Assembly (NCBI RefSeq): GCF_022427965.1
Contig: NZ_JAKTTI010000008.1
Span: forward strand, 52,823 to 116,822
DNA length: 64,000 nucleotides
Reading direction: 5' to 3'
DNA from: Fredinandcohnia quinoae
GTDB lineage: Bacteria > Bacillota > Bacilli > Bacillales > Bacillaceae_L
How positions within the stretch are numbered: position 1 is the first letter of the stretch; the number at the start of each line of letters is the position of its first letter. The notes under the pieces are model-generated. The model was not told the DNA's origin and made no database searches. It saw only the letters and a list, made by a program, of their open reading frames with translations. Positions 1-8,634 of this stretch are shown one piece after another. The position numbers were made by a program, and so were the translations under genes.

Positions 1-1
1 T

Positions 2-1216
2 GAAATCGACGCGAAAATAGGAACGATGATTGGAGTAGTCTTGATTGCTTTCTACGCAGCAATGGGTGGTATGAAGGGAATTACATGGACACAGGTAGCA
101 CAATATCTTGTATTAATTATTGCTTACTTAATCCCTGTTATTTTTATTTCACTACAGCTAACAAATAATCCATTGCCATGGTTATCCTATGGAAATATTG
201 TTGAACAAATCGGTGAGCTTGACCGTGAACTAGGCTTTACCGAGTATTTCGCACCATTTACAACGGGTACAAAGTGGCAGTTCCTAGCATTGATGTTCAC
301 ATTAATGGCAGGTACGGCAGGTTTACCACACGTAATTGTTCGCTTTTATACAGTTTCTACAATGAAAGCAGCACGCTGGTCTGGTGCATGGGCACTGCTT
401 TTTATCGGTTTCTTATATTTATCTGCACCTGCATATGCGGCGTTTTCTCGGTTTATTTTAATGACACAAGTAGCAGGTCAAAAAATAGCGGAATTGCCTC
501 ATTGGACTCAATCTTGGATTGATGTCGGAATGTTAAAGCTTGCAGATACGAATAGTGATGGTATTTTACAATGGACGGAAATGACAATTGCGAATGATAT
601 CGTCGTAATGGCTACTCCAGAAATTGCAAATCTCGGAGTATTTGTAATTGGATTAGTAGCAGCAGGAGCGATGGCTGCGGCATTATCAACTGCTGGTGGA
701 TTGATGATTTCACTCTCATCATCGTTTGCACATGATATTTACTACCGTGTTCTTAAGCCTGACGCTACTGAGAAAAAACGTCTAAATGTTGCACGATGGT
801 CGATTGCAATTGCAACATTATTAGCCGGACTTGTTGCCTTAAACCCTCCAGGAGCGATTACCCAAATTGTAGCTTGGGCATTTGCAATTGCATCGGGTAC
901 ATTTTTCCCAGCACTACTATTAGGTGTTTGGTGGAGGCGCTCAAATGTGTATGGAGTTATTTGGGGAATGATAGTTGGATTAGCAGTAACATTAGGGTAC
1001 ATCTTTGCTGCGAAATACGGAGGCTTCACGATTGCAGGAATTATCGATACAGGAGCAGGTATATTTGGTGCTACAGCAGCAATACTTACAAACGTCATTG
1101 TCTCACTATCAACTCCAGCACCATCTCAAGAAATTCAAGGTTCAGTAATGGATCTCCGCTACCCTGAACAAATGACATATAAAGATGGTGAGGTTTGGTT
1201 AAAAGAAGAAGCATAA
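2..1216 (+). CDS. Sodium:solute symporter (SSS family, acetate-permease-like), 5' end cut by window
   Basis: The reading frame is open through the left edge, so the N-terminal helices are missing and the apparent ATG at 26 is internal. About 400 C-terminal residues show the many hydrophobic helices of SSS transporters, which import an organic solute with Na+. Between two membrane segments lies an EF-hand-like loop (545-580: D-T-N-S-D-G-I-L-Q-W-T-E), a feature known in the VC_2705-like subfamily. The CBS/nucleotidyltransferase and exonuclease genes that follow are frequent partners of that subfamily, from family knowledge. Acetate or another carboxylate is the likely substrate, but this is inferred. 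A terminator follows at 1232. Confidence 0.85.
   Translation, partial: EIDAKIGTMIGVVLIAFYAAMGGMKGITWTQVAQYLVLIIAYLIPVIFISLQLTNNPLPWLSYGNIVEQIGELDRELGFTEYFAPFTTGTKWQFLALMFTLMAGTAGLPHVIVRFYTVSTMKAARWSGAWALLFIGFLYLSAPAYAAFSRFILMTQVAGQKIAELPHWTQSWIDVGMLKLADTNSDGILQWTEMTIANDIVVMATPEIANLGVFVIGLVAAGAMAAALSTAGGLMISLSSSFAHDIYYRVLKPDATEKKRLNVARWSIAIATLLAGLVALNPPGAITQIVAWAFAIASGTFFPALLLGVWWRRSNVYGVIWGMIVGLAVTLGYIFAAKYGGFTIAGIIDTGAGIFGATAAILTNVIVSLSTPAPSQEIQGSVMDLRYPEQMTYKDGEVWLKEEA
545..580 (+). other. EF-hand-like calcium loop inside the symporter
   Basis: Twelve codons encode D-x-N-x-D-G-x-L-x-x-x-E, a match to the EF-hand loop with acidic residues at positions 1, 3, 5 and 12 and Gly at 6. It sits in a polar segment between two transmembrane helices. 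Confidence 0.6.
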
Positions 1217-1231
1217 TTGTTGAAAAATATA

Positions 1232-1272
1232 CTGATGTTACGATTGTAAAATGTCGTAGCATCAGCATTTTT
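1232..1272 (+). terminator. Intrinsic terminator after the symporter
   Basis: A 12-bp stem (CTGATGTTACGA with TCGTAGCATCAG, one G-U pair) has a ten-base loop and is followed by CA and a T run. Confidence 0.85.
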
Positions 1273-1304
1273 AATGCCAAAATTGCTCTAAAGAAGGTAT
1301 GAAA

Positions 1305-3185
1305 ATGAAAAGACTTTATGAGGATGTTAACAAGCATCCATTTTTTCAAGGCTTATCAAAAATTGAGTTACAACAATTACTGGAAAAATGTCAATCGAAG
1401 GAATTTAAACGTTTTGATATTATTTTTCATGCGAATGAGCAGCGGAAGGGATTACTTCTGCTGCTTTCTGGCTTTGTTGAAGTTTGTGTAGGCAGGAATG
1501 ATAAAAGAGAGGTGTTGGAAGTACTTCAACCCGGTGAATTGATTGGACTTTCGAGTGTAGCTGACTTTTTAGGTGAAGTGAAAAGTGACTTTGAATATGG
1601 AGTTGAGGTAAGGGCAATTGAACAGGCAGAAGCCATTTTTATTCCATATCCAGTCATTGAGCTTCTGTTAAAAGAAAAGGAGATCTATGATTATCTTTTC
1701 ACACAATTAGCAGTTCGATTGAAAGATATTTATGGTTCATTAGCAGAGCAAGTTGTACTTTCACGAAAGGTAGACCATTCTGGCTCATTAGTCACAACGG
1801 TTAAAGATATGATGTCAAAGACAATTATTTCAGTCGAATCAATGGCCCCAATTGAAACAGCAGCATTTCGAATGGCAGATGAACGTACGAGTTCGGTTTT
1901 AGTGTTGGAACATGGGGAAGTTCTAGGAATTATTACAGAGCGGGATATTGTGTCGAGAGTAATCGCAAAAAAGAAAGCGTATGATGATCCGGTCAAAGAA
2001 ATTATGACGGAAAACCCATACACTATTTCACAATTTGTATTTTATTATGAAGCACTGTCAACAATGATTTTACATGGAATCAAACACTTGCCAGTTACAC
2101 AAGATGAGCAGGTTGTAGGGATAATTACGTTATCAGATTTGATGAGAAAAAAGAGTGACAATATGATACGAACAATCCGAACAATTGAACAATCAGAAGA
2201 AGAGACAATACCGGTTATTAAGAAGGCGATATATGAAGTAGTTGAAGCTCTTCTTCAGGATGATGTCCCTGTCTTTAAAATCCTCGAAAGCATAACAAAA
2301 CTCTATGATCGTCTTGTTAAAAGATGTATTGAAATTGCAGTCAATAAACTTAGGGTAAAAGATGGATTAACACCACCTGTTTCATTCTGCTTTTACCAAA
2401 TGGGAAGTGCAGGTAGGGGGGAGCAATTTTTATTAACCGACCAGGACCATTTTCTCGTATACGAACAGACTGAAGAAGATCAACACGAGTATTTTGCTAG
2501 ATTGAGTGAAGAAATCGTTCATTTACTAGAAAGATCTGGATTTGAACGTTGCCAAGGGGAAATGATGGCAAGTAATCCACGTTGGAGAGGATCAATTGAT
2601 ACATGGATAGGACGGATCCATTCTTGGAGTATTCATTCATCCCCGCAAAATATGCTCCTAGCTCAAAACTTTTTTTCATATCGATTCCTATATGGAAATG
2701 AACAACTTCACCAAAAATTTGAAAAAAGCATACAGCAGCAGATGATAGGTGCGAAAATATTTCTATTTCATCTTCATGAACAGGAAAAGGAAAGTCTAAT
2801 ACCGACTTTAGACCATCCCATTCGGTCTTTATTCAGGCTAGAACGCAAATCGCTTGATATTAAAAAGGAAATCCTCTTTCCGTATCACCATAGTCTTCAA
2901 CTATTATCTCTCTTACATGGCATTGTAGTTGGAACACCATTTACTAGAATCGATAGATTAGTTCAGAAAAAAGTGTTTAGTGAAGACTTTGCGAAGGATG
3001 TTAAAACAGCTATCGGAGAAATCATGTGTTTTTATGTAAAGCAAAGATGGAAGCAGCATAAAAATAATGAGAAATTGACTTCTGTATTAGTATTCACCCA
3101 TTTAACAACAAGAGAAAAGGAAGACTTACTTTTAAGTGTAAAGACTTTGAAGGAAATGCAGAATTTAGTGAATGTGTATTTTTGA
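1305..3185 (+). CDS. cNMP-binding / CBS-pair / DUF294 nucleotidyltransferase protein
   Basis: A 626-residue cytoplasmic regulator. Residues about 10-140 form a cyclic-nucleotide-binding-like beta barrel and about 160-285 a CBS pair (adenine-nucleotide sensor). From about 300 onward is a DUF294 putative nucleotidyltransferase with the G-S-A-G-R-G-E motif and D379-x-D381 metal-binding pair. The ATG at 1299 touches the AAGAAGG ribosome site, so the ATG at 1305 (7-base spacing) is preferred. The next gene begins within 20 bases of the stop. Family members sit beside SSS symporters and a DnaQ-like exonuclease, suggesting post-translational control of transport, but no substrate is established. Confidence 0.85.
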   Translation: MKRLYEDVNKHPFFQGLSKIELQQLLEKCQSKEFKRFDIIFHANEQRKGLLLLLSGFVEVCVGRNDKREVLEVLQPGELIGLSSVADFLGEVKSDFEYGVEVRAIEQAEAIFIPYPVIELLLKEKEIYDYLFTQLAVRLKDIYGSLAEQVVLSRKVDHSGSLVTTVKDMMSKTIISVESMAPIETAAFRMADERTSSVLVLEHGEVLGIITERDIVSRVIAKKKAYDDPVKEIMTENPYTISQFVFYYEALSTMILHGIKHLPVTQDEQVVGIITLSDLMRKKSDNMIRTIRTIEQSEEETIPVIKKAIYEVVEALLQDDVPVFKILESITKLYDRLVKRCIEIAVNKLRVKDGLTPPVSFCFYQMGSAGRGEQFLLTDQDHFLVYEQTEEDQHEYFARLSEEIVHLLERSGFERCQGEMMASNPRWRGSIDTWIGRIHSWSIHSSPQNMLLAQNFFSYRFLYGNEQLHQKFEKSIQQQMIGAKIFLFHLHEQEKESLIPTLDHPIRSLFRLERKSLDIKKEILFPYHHSLQLLSLLHGIVVGTPFTRIDRLVQKKVFSEDFAKDVKTAIGEIMCFYVKQRWKQHKNNEKLTSVLVFTHLTTREKEDLLLSVKTLKEMQNLVNVYF

Positions 3186-3202
3186 AAAGAGGAGGGATAT
3201 TG

Positions 3203-3859
3203 TTGTTTTTTGCAAAAAAACTGGTCATGCCCCAATTTTATTTAGAGATTCCATTGTCTACTCCAATCGAAGAAATTTCTTTCACAGTATTTGATACAGA
3301 AACAACGGGTTTCCAAATAGGAACTTCTGATCGTATGATCGAAATTGCTGCCGTTCATGTGCAAGGGTTTGAGGTAGATGAATTCGACATATACCAGTCA
3401 TATATCAACCCACAACGACAAATTTCTCGGGAAATAATCGAATTAACCGGTATATCCAATGAAAAGGTCGAAAATGCCCCATTCTCAATCGAGGCTATTA
3501 CTCAATTTTTTACATTTGCGGAGAAATATCATACTGCCTGTTTAGTAGGACATTATGTCTCTTTTGATATTCTCACGCTAAAAAGTGAGCTTAAGCGGGA
3601 AAGAATCGCTTACAGAAAGCAACCTACAATTGATACATTAGATTTAATAGGATTTATTTCACCATCCTATGACATGCGTGATTTACATAAATATGCACAA
3701 AACTTTGGTACAAGGATTTATGAACGGCATACAGCAAGAGGAGATGCCCTTACCACCGCATATCTTTTTGTTGAACTTCTATATCTGTTCAAAGAACGGG
3801 GAAATCACACATGGGGTGATTTACTTCATGCAGCCGAAAATCAAAGTCGGTATTTCTAA
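3203..3859 (+). CDS. DnaQ-like 3'-5' exonuclease (DEDDh)
   Basis: The protein has the DEDDh nuclease signature: F-D-T-E-T-T-G (Exo I), G-H-Y-V-S-F-D (Exo II) and H-T-A-R-G-D near the C terminus (Exo III). Its length, 218 residues, suits a stand-alone epsilon-like exonuclease. The frame opens at a TTG (3182) overlapping the previous stop. A GGAGGG at 3191-3196 instead points to the TTG at 3203, with good spacing. It is translationally linked to the CBS/DUF294 gene. The real nucleic-acid substrate is unknown and a replication-proofreading role is not implied. Confidence 0.85.
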   Translation: MFFAKKLVMPQFYLEIPLSTPIEEISFTVFDTETTGFQIGTSDRMIEIAAVHVQGFEVDEFDIYQSYINPQRQISREIIELTGISNEKVENAPFSIEAITQFFTFAEKYHTACLVGHYVSFDILTLKSELKRERIAYRKQPTIDTLDLIGFISPSYDMRDLHKYAQNFGTRIYERHTARGDALTTAYLFVELLYLFKERGNHTWGDLLHAAENQSRYF

Positions 3860-4170
3860 GACTTACTTTTACCTTTAAATGTTAAAATAACAATAAAACA
3901 GCCACATATTTACATGTAAACAAGCCATTTTTAAAAATATTTAGATAAAACCCTTGTCCCTCTTGAGTTTTTAGCATAATCCCTCAACCAAGCTAATAAA
4001 ATGTTACAAACCTAACAAAGAGAGTGTTTGAGGTGAGGGGTCGTATATTCGTCTTCGAAGATCCAGTAAATCAAATTGAGTTTAGTAATAAACAATGAAA
4101 CGTATTCGTTGAAGCGTAGGGACGAGTCTCATTTCACACTTCTCACATCCATATAGGGAGGGCGAGTGGT
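3860..4170. other. Intergenic region before spoIIID
   Basis: 311 bases without a credible gene. No clear terminator follows the exonuclease. The right half contains the probable sporulation promoter listed separately and the AGGGAGGG ribosome site of spoIIID (4155-4162). Confidence 0.6.
4043..4071 (+). promoter_or_regulatory. Possible sigma-E promoter of spoIIID
   Basis: GTATATT at 4043-4049 resembles the sigma-E -35 element. After 14 bases, CAGTAAAT at 4064-4071 matches about five of eight -10 positions. In B. subtilis spoIIID is known to be transcribed by sigma-E RNA polymerase. The match is only moderate. Confidence 0.35.
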
Positions 4171-4446
4171 GTGCACGATTACATCAAAGAACGTACTAAC
4201 AAGATTGGAAAGTATATCGTGGAGACAAGGAAAACAGTTCGCGTTATTGCGAAAGAATTTGGAGTTTCCAAAAGTACTGTCCATAAAGATTTAACCGAGA
4301 GGCTACCAGAAATTAATCCCGAATTAGCAAATGAAGTAAAAGAAATTCTTGATTATCATAAATCAATCCGACATTTACGGGGTGGGGAAGCTACAAAGCT
4401 TAAGTATAAGAAAGAAGAAGAGCTTCAAGAAGAACCAGTGAAATGA
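4171..4446 (+). CDS. spoIIID: Sporulation transcription factor SpoIIID
   Basis: A 91-residue protein nearly identical in memory to B. subtilis SpoIIID, the mother-cell regulator acting between sigma-E and sigma-K. A helix-turn-helix (about residues 20-45, V-R-V-I-A-K-E-F-G-V-S-K-S-T-V-H) and a basic C-terminal region (R-G-G-E-A-T-K-L-K-Y-K-K) form its bipartite DNA-binding surface. It starts at GTG, eight bases after GGAGGG. The neighbour mbl is the same as in B. subtilis. Its presence marks the host as an endospore former. Confidence 0.97.
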   Translation: MHDYIKERTNKIGKYIVETRKTVRVIAKEFGVSKSTVHKDLTERLPEINPELANEVKEILDYHKSIRHLRGGEATKLKYKKEEELQEEPVK

Positions 4447-4469
4447 AAACTAATCATAAATAATTCACC

Positions 4470-4508
4470 TAATTGCCCAGTCTTATTATATATTTGACTG
4501 GGCAATTA
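4470..4508 (+). terminator. Stem-loop after spoIIID
   Basis: A perfect 13-bp stem (TAATTGCCCAGTC with its complement) has a 13-base loop. There is no T run directly after it, so termination may be incomplete. Confidence 0.55.
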
Positions 4509-4582
4509 TCGTGTTACTTCAATCCTCATTTTATTAGGTCGACATATTCCAACATATTATTGTAATTTTTTTTACAAAAAAC

Positions 4583-4610
4583 GCTTTTTTATAGCAATTT
4601 GTGATACAAT
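4583..4610 (+). promoter_or_regulatory. Extended -10 promoter for mbl
   Basis: TGA followed directly by TACAAT (4602-4610) is an extended -10 element. The -35 region (about 4583) is poor. It would give an mbl leader of about 110 bases. Confidence 0.45.
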
Positions 4611-4729
4611 ATATTATTAGGGAAATATGTACGCATTGGCGATTTAACTTTATTCCGCAGAACAGAATGAAGGTGAAATCTGGACGCAAATACGTCAAGG
4701 CGCATTTGATAGAGGGAGGAAGTAACACG

Positions 4730-5731
4730 ATGTTAGCTAGGGATATCGGAATAGATCTTGGTACAGCAAATGTACTAATTCATGTAAAGGGGAAAGGCGT
4801 TGTTTTAAACGAGCCTTCTGTAGTTGCAATTGACAAAAACACTGGAAAAGTTCTAGCTGTTGGTGAAGAAGCTAGAAGAATGGTCGGACGTACACCGGGG
4901 AATATTGTCGCAATTCGACCACTTAAAGATGGAGTTATTGCAGATTTCGATGTTACTGAATCGATGTTAAAATATTTTATTAATAAGCTTAACGTAAAAG
5001 GATTTCTTTCTAAACCACGTATTCTTATTTGTTGCCCAACAAATATTACTTCTGTTGAGCAAAAGGCGATTAAGGAAGCTGCAGAAAAAAGTGGAGGAAA
5101 GAAAATATATTTAGAAGAAGAACCAAAGGTTGCTGCAATCGGTGCAGGAATGGATATTTTCCAACCAAGTGGAAATATGGTTGTTGATATTGGTGGGGGA
5201 ACTACGGATATTGCTGTATTATCTATGGGTGATATCGTTACAGCATCCTCTATAAAAATGGCTGGAGACAAGTTTGACTCCGAGATATTGAACTATATTA
5301 AGCGCGAATACAAGCTACTGATTGGTGAGAGAACTGCTGAAGATATTAAAGTGAAAGTAGCAACTGTATTTCCGAATTCACGCCATGAGGAAATCGATAT
5401 CCGTGGCCGAGATATGGTAACGGGTTTACCTCGTACACTAACGATTAAATCAGAGGAAATTGAGAAGGCACTACGTGAGCCGGTATATGCAATTGTACAA
5501 GCTTCAAAAGGAGTTCTTGAGAGAACACCTCCTGAGCTTTCCGCTGATATTATCGACCGTGGCGTCATTTTAACGGGTGGTGGTGCATTGTTACACGGAA
5601 TGGATCAACTTCTTGCGGAAGAATTGCGAGTTCCTGTACTTATTGCAGAGAACCCAATGGAATGTGTAGCGGTTGGAACAGGTATCATGTTGGAAAATCT
5701 AGATAGATTACCACGTAGAAAGCTTGTATAA
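4730..5731 (+). CDS. mbl: MreB-like rod-shape protein Mbl
   Basis: A 333-residue bacterial actin, the same length as B. subtilis Mbl. It forms membrane-associated filaments that steer cell-wall elongation. Actin-type ATP-binding motifs are visible: D-I-G-I-D-L-G-T-A near the N terminus (phosphate 1), D-I-G-G-G-T-T-D in the middle (phosphate 2) and G-G-G-A-L near the C terminus (adenosine). The frame is open to 4601, but GGAGG at 4715-4719 and homology set the start at the ATG 4730. The spoIIID-mbl-flhO-flhP order is conserved in Bacillus. Confidence 0.97.
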   Translation: MLARDIGIDLGTANVLIHVKGKGVVLNEPSVVAIDKNTGKVLAVGEEARRMVGRTPGNIVAIRPLKDGVIADFDVTESMLKYFINKLNVKGFLSKPRILICCPTNITSVEQKAIKEAAEKSGGKKIYLEEEPKVAAIGAGMDIFQPSGNMVVDIGGGTTDIAVLSMGDIVTASSIKMAGDKFDSEILNYIKREYKLLIGERTAEDIKVKVATVFPNSRHEEIDIRGRDMVTGLPRTLTIKSEEIEKALREPVYAIVQASKGVLERTPPELSADIIDRGVILTGGGALLHGMDQLLAEELRVPVLIAENPMECVAVGTGIMLENLDRLPRRKLV

Positions 5732-5753
5732 GGTATTTTTAAAATAAAAAGCT

Positions 5754-5779
5754 AAGGACCCCTATTCGAGGAGGTCCTT
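5754..5779 (+). terminator. Weak stem-loop after mbl
   Basis: AAGGACC pairs with GGTCCTT around a 12-base loop, followed by only three Ts. A T-rich stretch on the other side means it could also act leftward. Confidence 0.45.
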
Positions 5780-5891
5780 TAACAACATTTTCTAGATGAA
5801 AAAGCTGTAAGAAGCTTTTATAATAGAAGTAATAATGACTTGAATTGAGTGTGAAATGCTAAGGTGCATTTGAGATAATGAGGTGGTTTGA

Positions 5892-6719
5892 TTGTTACGA
5901 GGTTTTTATTCTGCTGCTGCGGGGATGATTGCACAGCAAAGACGTACTGAAATGTTATCAAATAATATAGCGAATGCGAGTACACCAGGTTTCAAAGCAG
6001 ATCAAGGTACTTTACGTGCTTTCCCTGAAATGCTTATGCAGAGAATGGAGGCAGTCAAGAGTGGTAGTAAACTTGCCACGTCTACTCCAATTGGGGGACT
6101 GAATACTGGCGTCTACATGCAAGAAACGATTCCATTGTACAAACAAGGTGATATTCGTGAAACCGGACGTAACACAGATATTGCATTAATCGATGGGAAT
6201 TTGCCAATAAATGAGCAGACAAATAAACAAGGCTCATTATTTTTTACAGTGCAAAATGCTGACGGTGATGTTAGATATACGAGAAATGGTAATTTTACCA
6301 TGGACCCAGCTGGGTACTTAACAACGAATGAAGGCTACTATGTTCTTGATGCTACTGGTAATCGTATTCCACTCCAAAGTGATCAATTTCAAGTTTCAGG
6401 AGATGGAACGATTGTTGAAAATGGAACACCTATTGCACGGATAAATATCGCTTATTCAGATAATCCGTATGAGCTTGTGAAGGAAGGCAATGGCCTGTAT
6501 CGAACAAATGATAATAATGAACTTCCAGATGCGCTTGATGTCCCGGAAGTTAGTTACTCGATGAAACAAGGCTTCATTGAAGGTTCTAATGTAGATGTAG
6601 CGCAGTCAATGACAGATATGATGACGGCATACAGAGCATTTGAGGCCAATCAGAAAATTTTACAAGCATATGATAAAAGCATGGATAAAGCAGTTAACGA
6701 GATTGGTAGACTTCGATAA
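5892..6719 (+). CDS. flhO: Flagellar rod/hook-basal body protein FlhO
   Basis: A 275-residue flagellar axial protein. The N terminus has the rod-protein motif (M-L-S-N-N-I-A-N-A-S-T-P-G-F) and the C terminus the matching coiled-coil segment (M-T-A-Y-R-A-F-E-A-N-Q-K). In B. subtilis FlhO and FlhP form part of the distal rod. It starts at TTG, five bases after GAGGTGG. The flhP gene follows after about 55 bases with no terminator, so the two are probably co-transcribed. It acts outside the membrane after export by the flagellar type III apparatus and has no signal peptide, as expected. Confidence 0.95.
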   Translation: MLRGFYSAAAGMIAQQRRTEMLSNNIANASTPGFKADQGTLRAFPEMLMQRMEAVKSGSKLATSTPIGGLNTGVYMQETIPLYKQGDIRETGRNTDIALIDGNLPINEQTNKQGSLFFTVQNADGDVRYTRNGNFTMDPAGYLTTNEGYYVLDATGNRIPLQSDQFQVSGDGTIVENGTPIARINIAYSDNPYELVKEGNGLYRTNDNNELPDALDVPEVSYSMKQGFIEGSNVDVAQSMTDMMTAYRAFEANQKILQAYDKSMDKAVNEIGRLR

Positions 6720-6775
6720 TAGAGGGCTAGCTTCTAATGGCTAGACATAATGATTTTTGAGAAAGGGGGATGTGT

Positions 6776-7624
6776 ATGCGTACGATGATTACCGCAACGA
6801 ATACAATGAGCCAGCTACAAAAACAAATGGATACAATTGGTAATAACCTAGCGAATTTGAATACAACAGGTTATAAGCGCCGTGAAGTGAATTTTAGTGA
6901 ACTCTTATATCAGCAATTTAACAATCAACCTTTTCCAGAACAAGAGGTAGGCAGACTGACTCCTAATGGAATAAGACAAGGAGTTGGTGCGAAACTTGGA
7001 CATACAAATATTTCGATGACTCAAGGAAGTATTAAAACAACAGATCGCCCACTTGATATTGCATTTACAAAGGAAGGTCAATTCCTTCAAGTGATGGTAG
7101 AAGAAAATGGTGTCCAAACTCCACATTTTACTAGGGATGGTGCTCTTTATTTGTCCCCATTAGCAGATGGCTCTAATCAAGTTGGATTAGTGAACAGTAG
7201 TGGTAATCCGGTACTAGATGAAGATGGAGATCCAATTACCTTTTTTGATAATTTTAAAGAAGTGAATATATCACCAAATGGGGTTATATCTGTTATTCCG
7301 TCGCAAGCTGGACTTCCTAATCAGGTGTATAATCTTTCAGTTGTTGAAGTACATCGACCACAGCTTCTAGAATCTGTAGGCGGGAACTTATTTGCACTTC
7401 CAAATTTGAATGAATTAGGTGTGGCAGCAGATGAAGTATTTACCTCACTACAAGGTAACTTACGCGGGCAGGTTGGTATGCAACAGGGTGCACTAGAGCA
7501 ATCTAACGTTGATATGTCCACTGAAATGTCTGATTTGCTAATGGCTCAACGTTCGTACCAATTTAATGCAAAATCCATTTCTATTTCGGATCAAATGATG
7601 GGACTTGTGAATGGTATACGTTAA
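6776..7624 (+). CDS. flhP: Flagellar rod/hook-basal body protein FlhP
   Basis: A 282-residue paralogue of the preceding gene with the axial-protein motif near residue 20 (I-G-N-N-L-A-N-L-N-T-T-G-Y) and the C-terminal motif M-A-Q-R-S-Y-Q-F-N-A-K-S. The ATG at 6770 lies against the GAAAGGGGG ribosome site, so the ATG at 6776 (six-base spacing) is the more likely start. With FlhO it would build the rod between the basal body and the hook. Exported, no signal peptide. Confidence 0.95.
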   Translation: MRTMITATNTMSQLQKQMDTIGNNLANLNTTGYKRREVNFSELLYQQFNNQPFPEQEVGRLTPNGIRQGVGAKLGHTNISMTQGSIKTTDRPLDIAFTKEGQFLQVMVEENGVQTPHFTRDGALYLSPLADGSNQVGLVNSSGNPVLDEDGDPITFFDNFKEVNISPNGVISVIPSQAGLPNQVYNLSVVEVHRPQLLESVGGNLFALPNLNELGVAADEVFTSLQGNLRGQVGMQQGALEQSNVDMSTEMSDLLMAQRSYQFNAKSISISDQMMGLVNGIR

Positions 7625-7673
7625 AGCTTCCTTAGCCATTTGAAAATCTTTAACAGATAGGAGAATTCTCTCT

Positions 7674-7967
7674 ATGACGAGTGATCTTAACAATACACAA
7701 GTGAAATCGCGCGCTGACTTTCGAAAAGCCCGCAAAGAAGAACAACCGGAGAAAAAGCAAAAAAGAAAGCGTGGCAGAAAAATTAGAATACGTATCTTAC
7801 CAATATGGCTTCGGTTAATTATTGTTGCAATTCTTCTAGCGGCTAGCGTAATCGGTGGTGTAATTGTAGGCTACGGAGTTATAGGGGACGGCAAAACAAG
7901 TGATGCGCTGAATAAATCAACTTGGCAGCATATCATTGATTTGGTAAAGAAAGATACAAAAGAATAA
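7674..7967 (+). CDS. EpuA-like small membrane protein (PF11772 type)
   Basis: A 97-residue protein with a very basic N-terminal region (about residues 20-45, many K/R), one transmembrane helix (about 48-72) and a short outside tail. This layout matches the small family often labelled DNA-directed RNA polymerase subunit beta in databases. That label has no catalytic basis here and is best ignored. AGGAG ends ten bases before the ATG. It follows flhP by about 50 bases and ends in a strong terminator. Function unknown. Confidence 0.75.
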   Translation: MTSDLNNTQVKSRADFRKARKEEQPEKKQKRKRGRKIRIRILPIWLRLIIVAILLAASVIGGVIVGYGVIGDGKTSDALNKSTWQHIIDLVKKDTKE

Positions 7968-7978
7968 ATGAAGCAATG

Positions 7979-8005
7979 CCACAGTTTATTTGCTGTGGTT
8001 TTTTT
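7979..8005 (+). terminator. Intrinsic terminator before fabZ
   Basis: CCACAG pairs with CTGTGG around an eight-base loop, followed by seven Ts. Confidence 0.9.
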
Positions 8006-8017
8006 CTATATTATAAT
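7990..8017 (+). promoter_or_regulatory. Possible fabZ promoter overlapping the upstream terminator
   Basis: A perfect -10 TATAAT (8012-8017) lies 34 bases before the fabZ start. The best -35 is TTGCTG at 7990 with 16-base spacing, inside the terminator stem. The -10 is convincing and the -35 is weak. Confidence 0.4.
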
Positions 8018-8050
8018 AAAGGTAAGACATACATAGGAGGAAATTGGACA

Positions 8051-8485
8051 ATGCTTGATATAAATGAAATCAAAGAAATCATTCCACATCGTTACCCATT
8101 TTTACTTGTTGACCGCATTCTTGAAATTGAAGAGGGAAAACGAGCTGTTGGGCTTAAAAACGTTTCAGCTAATGAGGAATTCTTCAATGGCCACTTCCCT
8201 GATTATCCAGTCATGCCAGGCGTATTAATCGTTGAGGCATTGGCACAGGTTGGTGCAGTTGCAATGCTGAAAAAGGATGAGAATAAAGGCCGTCTTGCAT
8301 TCTTTGCCGGAATTGATAATTGTCGGTTCAAAAAGCAAGTGAAACCAGGTGACCAACTGCAACTTGAAGTTGAAATCATCCGACTACGCGGATCGCTAGG
8401 AAAAGGCAAGGGGATTGCAACTGTTGACGGTGAACTTGTCTGTGAAACGGAAATTATGTTTGCGCTAGGTGAAAAAACAGAATAA
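8051..8485 (+). CDS. fabZ: (3R)-hydroxyacyl-ACP dehydratase FabZ
   Basis: Removes water from (3R)-hydroxyacyl-ACP in the fatty-acid elongation cycle. The 144-residue length fits the family (about 141 in B. subtilis). Catalytic His48 lies in F-N-G-H-F-P and Glu62 in V-E-A-L-A-Q, the standard hot-dog-fold pair, and [10 protein letters not shown] is the conserved N-terminal strand. The frame opens upstream at 7976, but AGGAGG at 8035-8040 selects the ATG at 8051. It stands alone, between two terminators. Confidence 0.97.
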   Translation: MLDINEIKEIIPHRYPFLLVDRILEIEEGKRAVGLKNVSANEEFFNGHFPDYPVMPGVLIVEALAQVGAVAMLKKDENKGRLAFFAGIDNCRFKKQVKPGDQLQLEVEIIRLRGSLGKGKGIATVDGELVCETEIMFALGEKTE

Positions 8486-8497
8486 TACCTTATGTAA

Positions 8498-8524
8498 AAC
8501 CGGGCCGGCCAAATCGTCCCGGTT
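8498..8524 (+). terminator. Stem-loop after fabZ
   Basis: AACCGGG pairs with CCCGGTT around a 13-base loop containing GGCC. There is no T run after it, so it is a weaker terminator candidate. Confidence 0.5.
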
Positions 8525-8634
8525 ATTATCATCACCAAAAATAGTTAAGATAGATTTTTTAGTTTGGGGAAAGATAAGCAAAGACCGGCAAATGTGTGGG
8601 TCAAATCTGAAAAAAGAAGAAAGGAGTAATGGAA

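Noticed and set aside
26..1216. ATG at 26 as the true start of the symporter
   Set aside because: The frame is open upstream to the window edge and the protein would lack its N-terminal helices.
4601..4729. Upstream extension of mbl to 4601
   Set aside because: The extra residues do not match MreB proteins and lie over the promoter; the ribosome site is at 4715.
7674..7967. RNA polymerase beta subunit
   Set aside because: A database label for this small membrane family; a 97-residue single-helix protein has none of the polymerase motifs.
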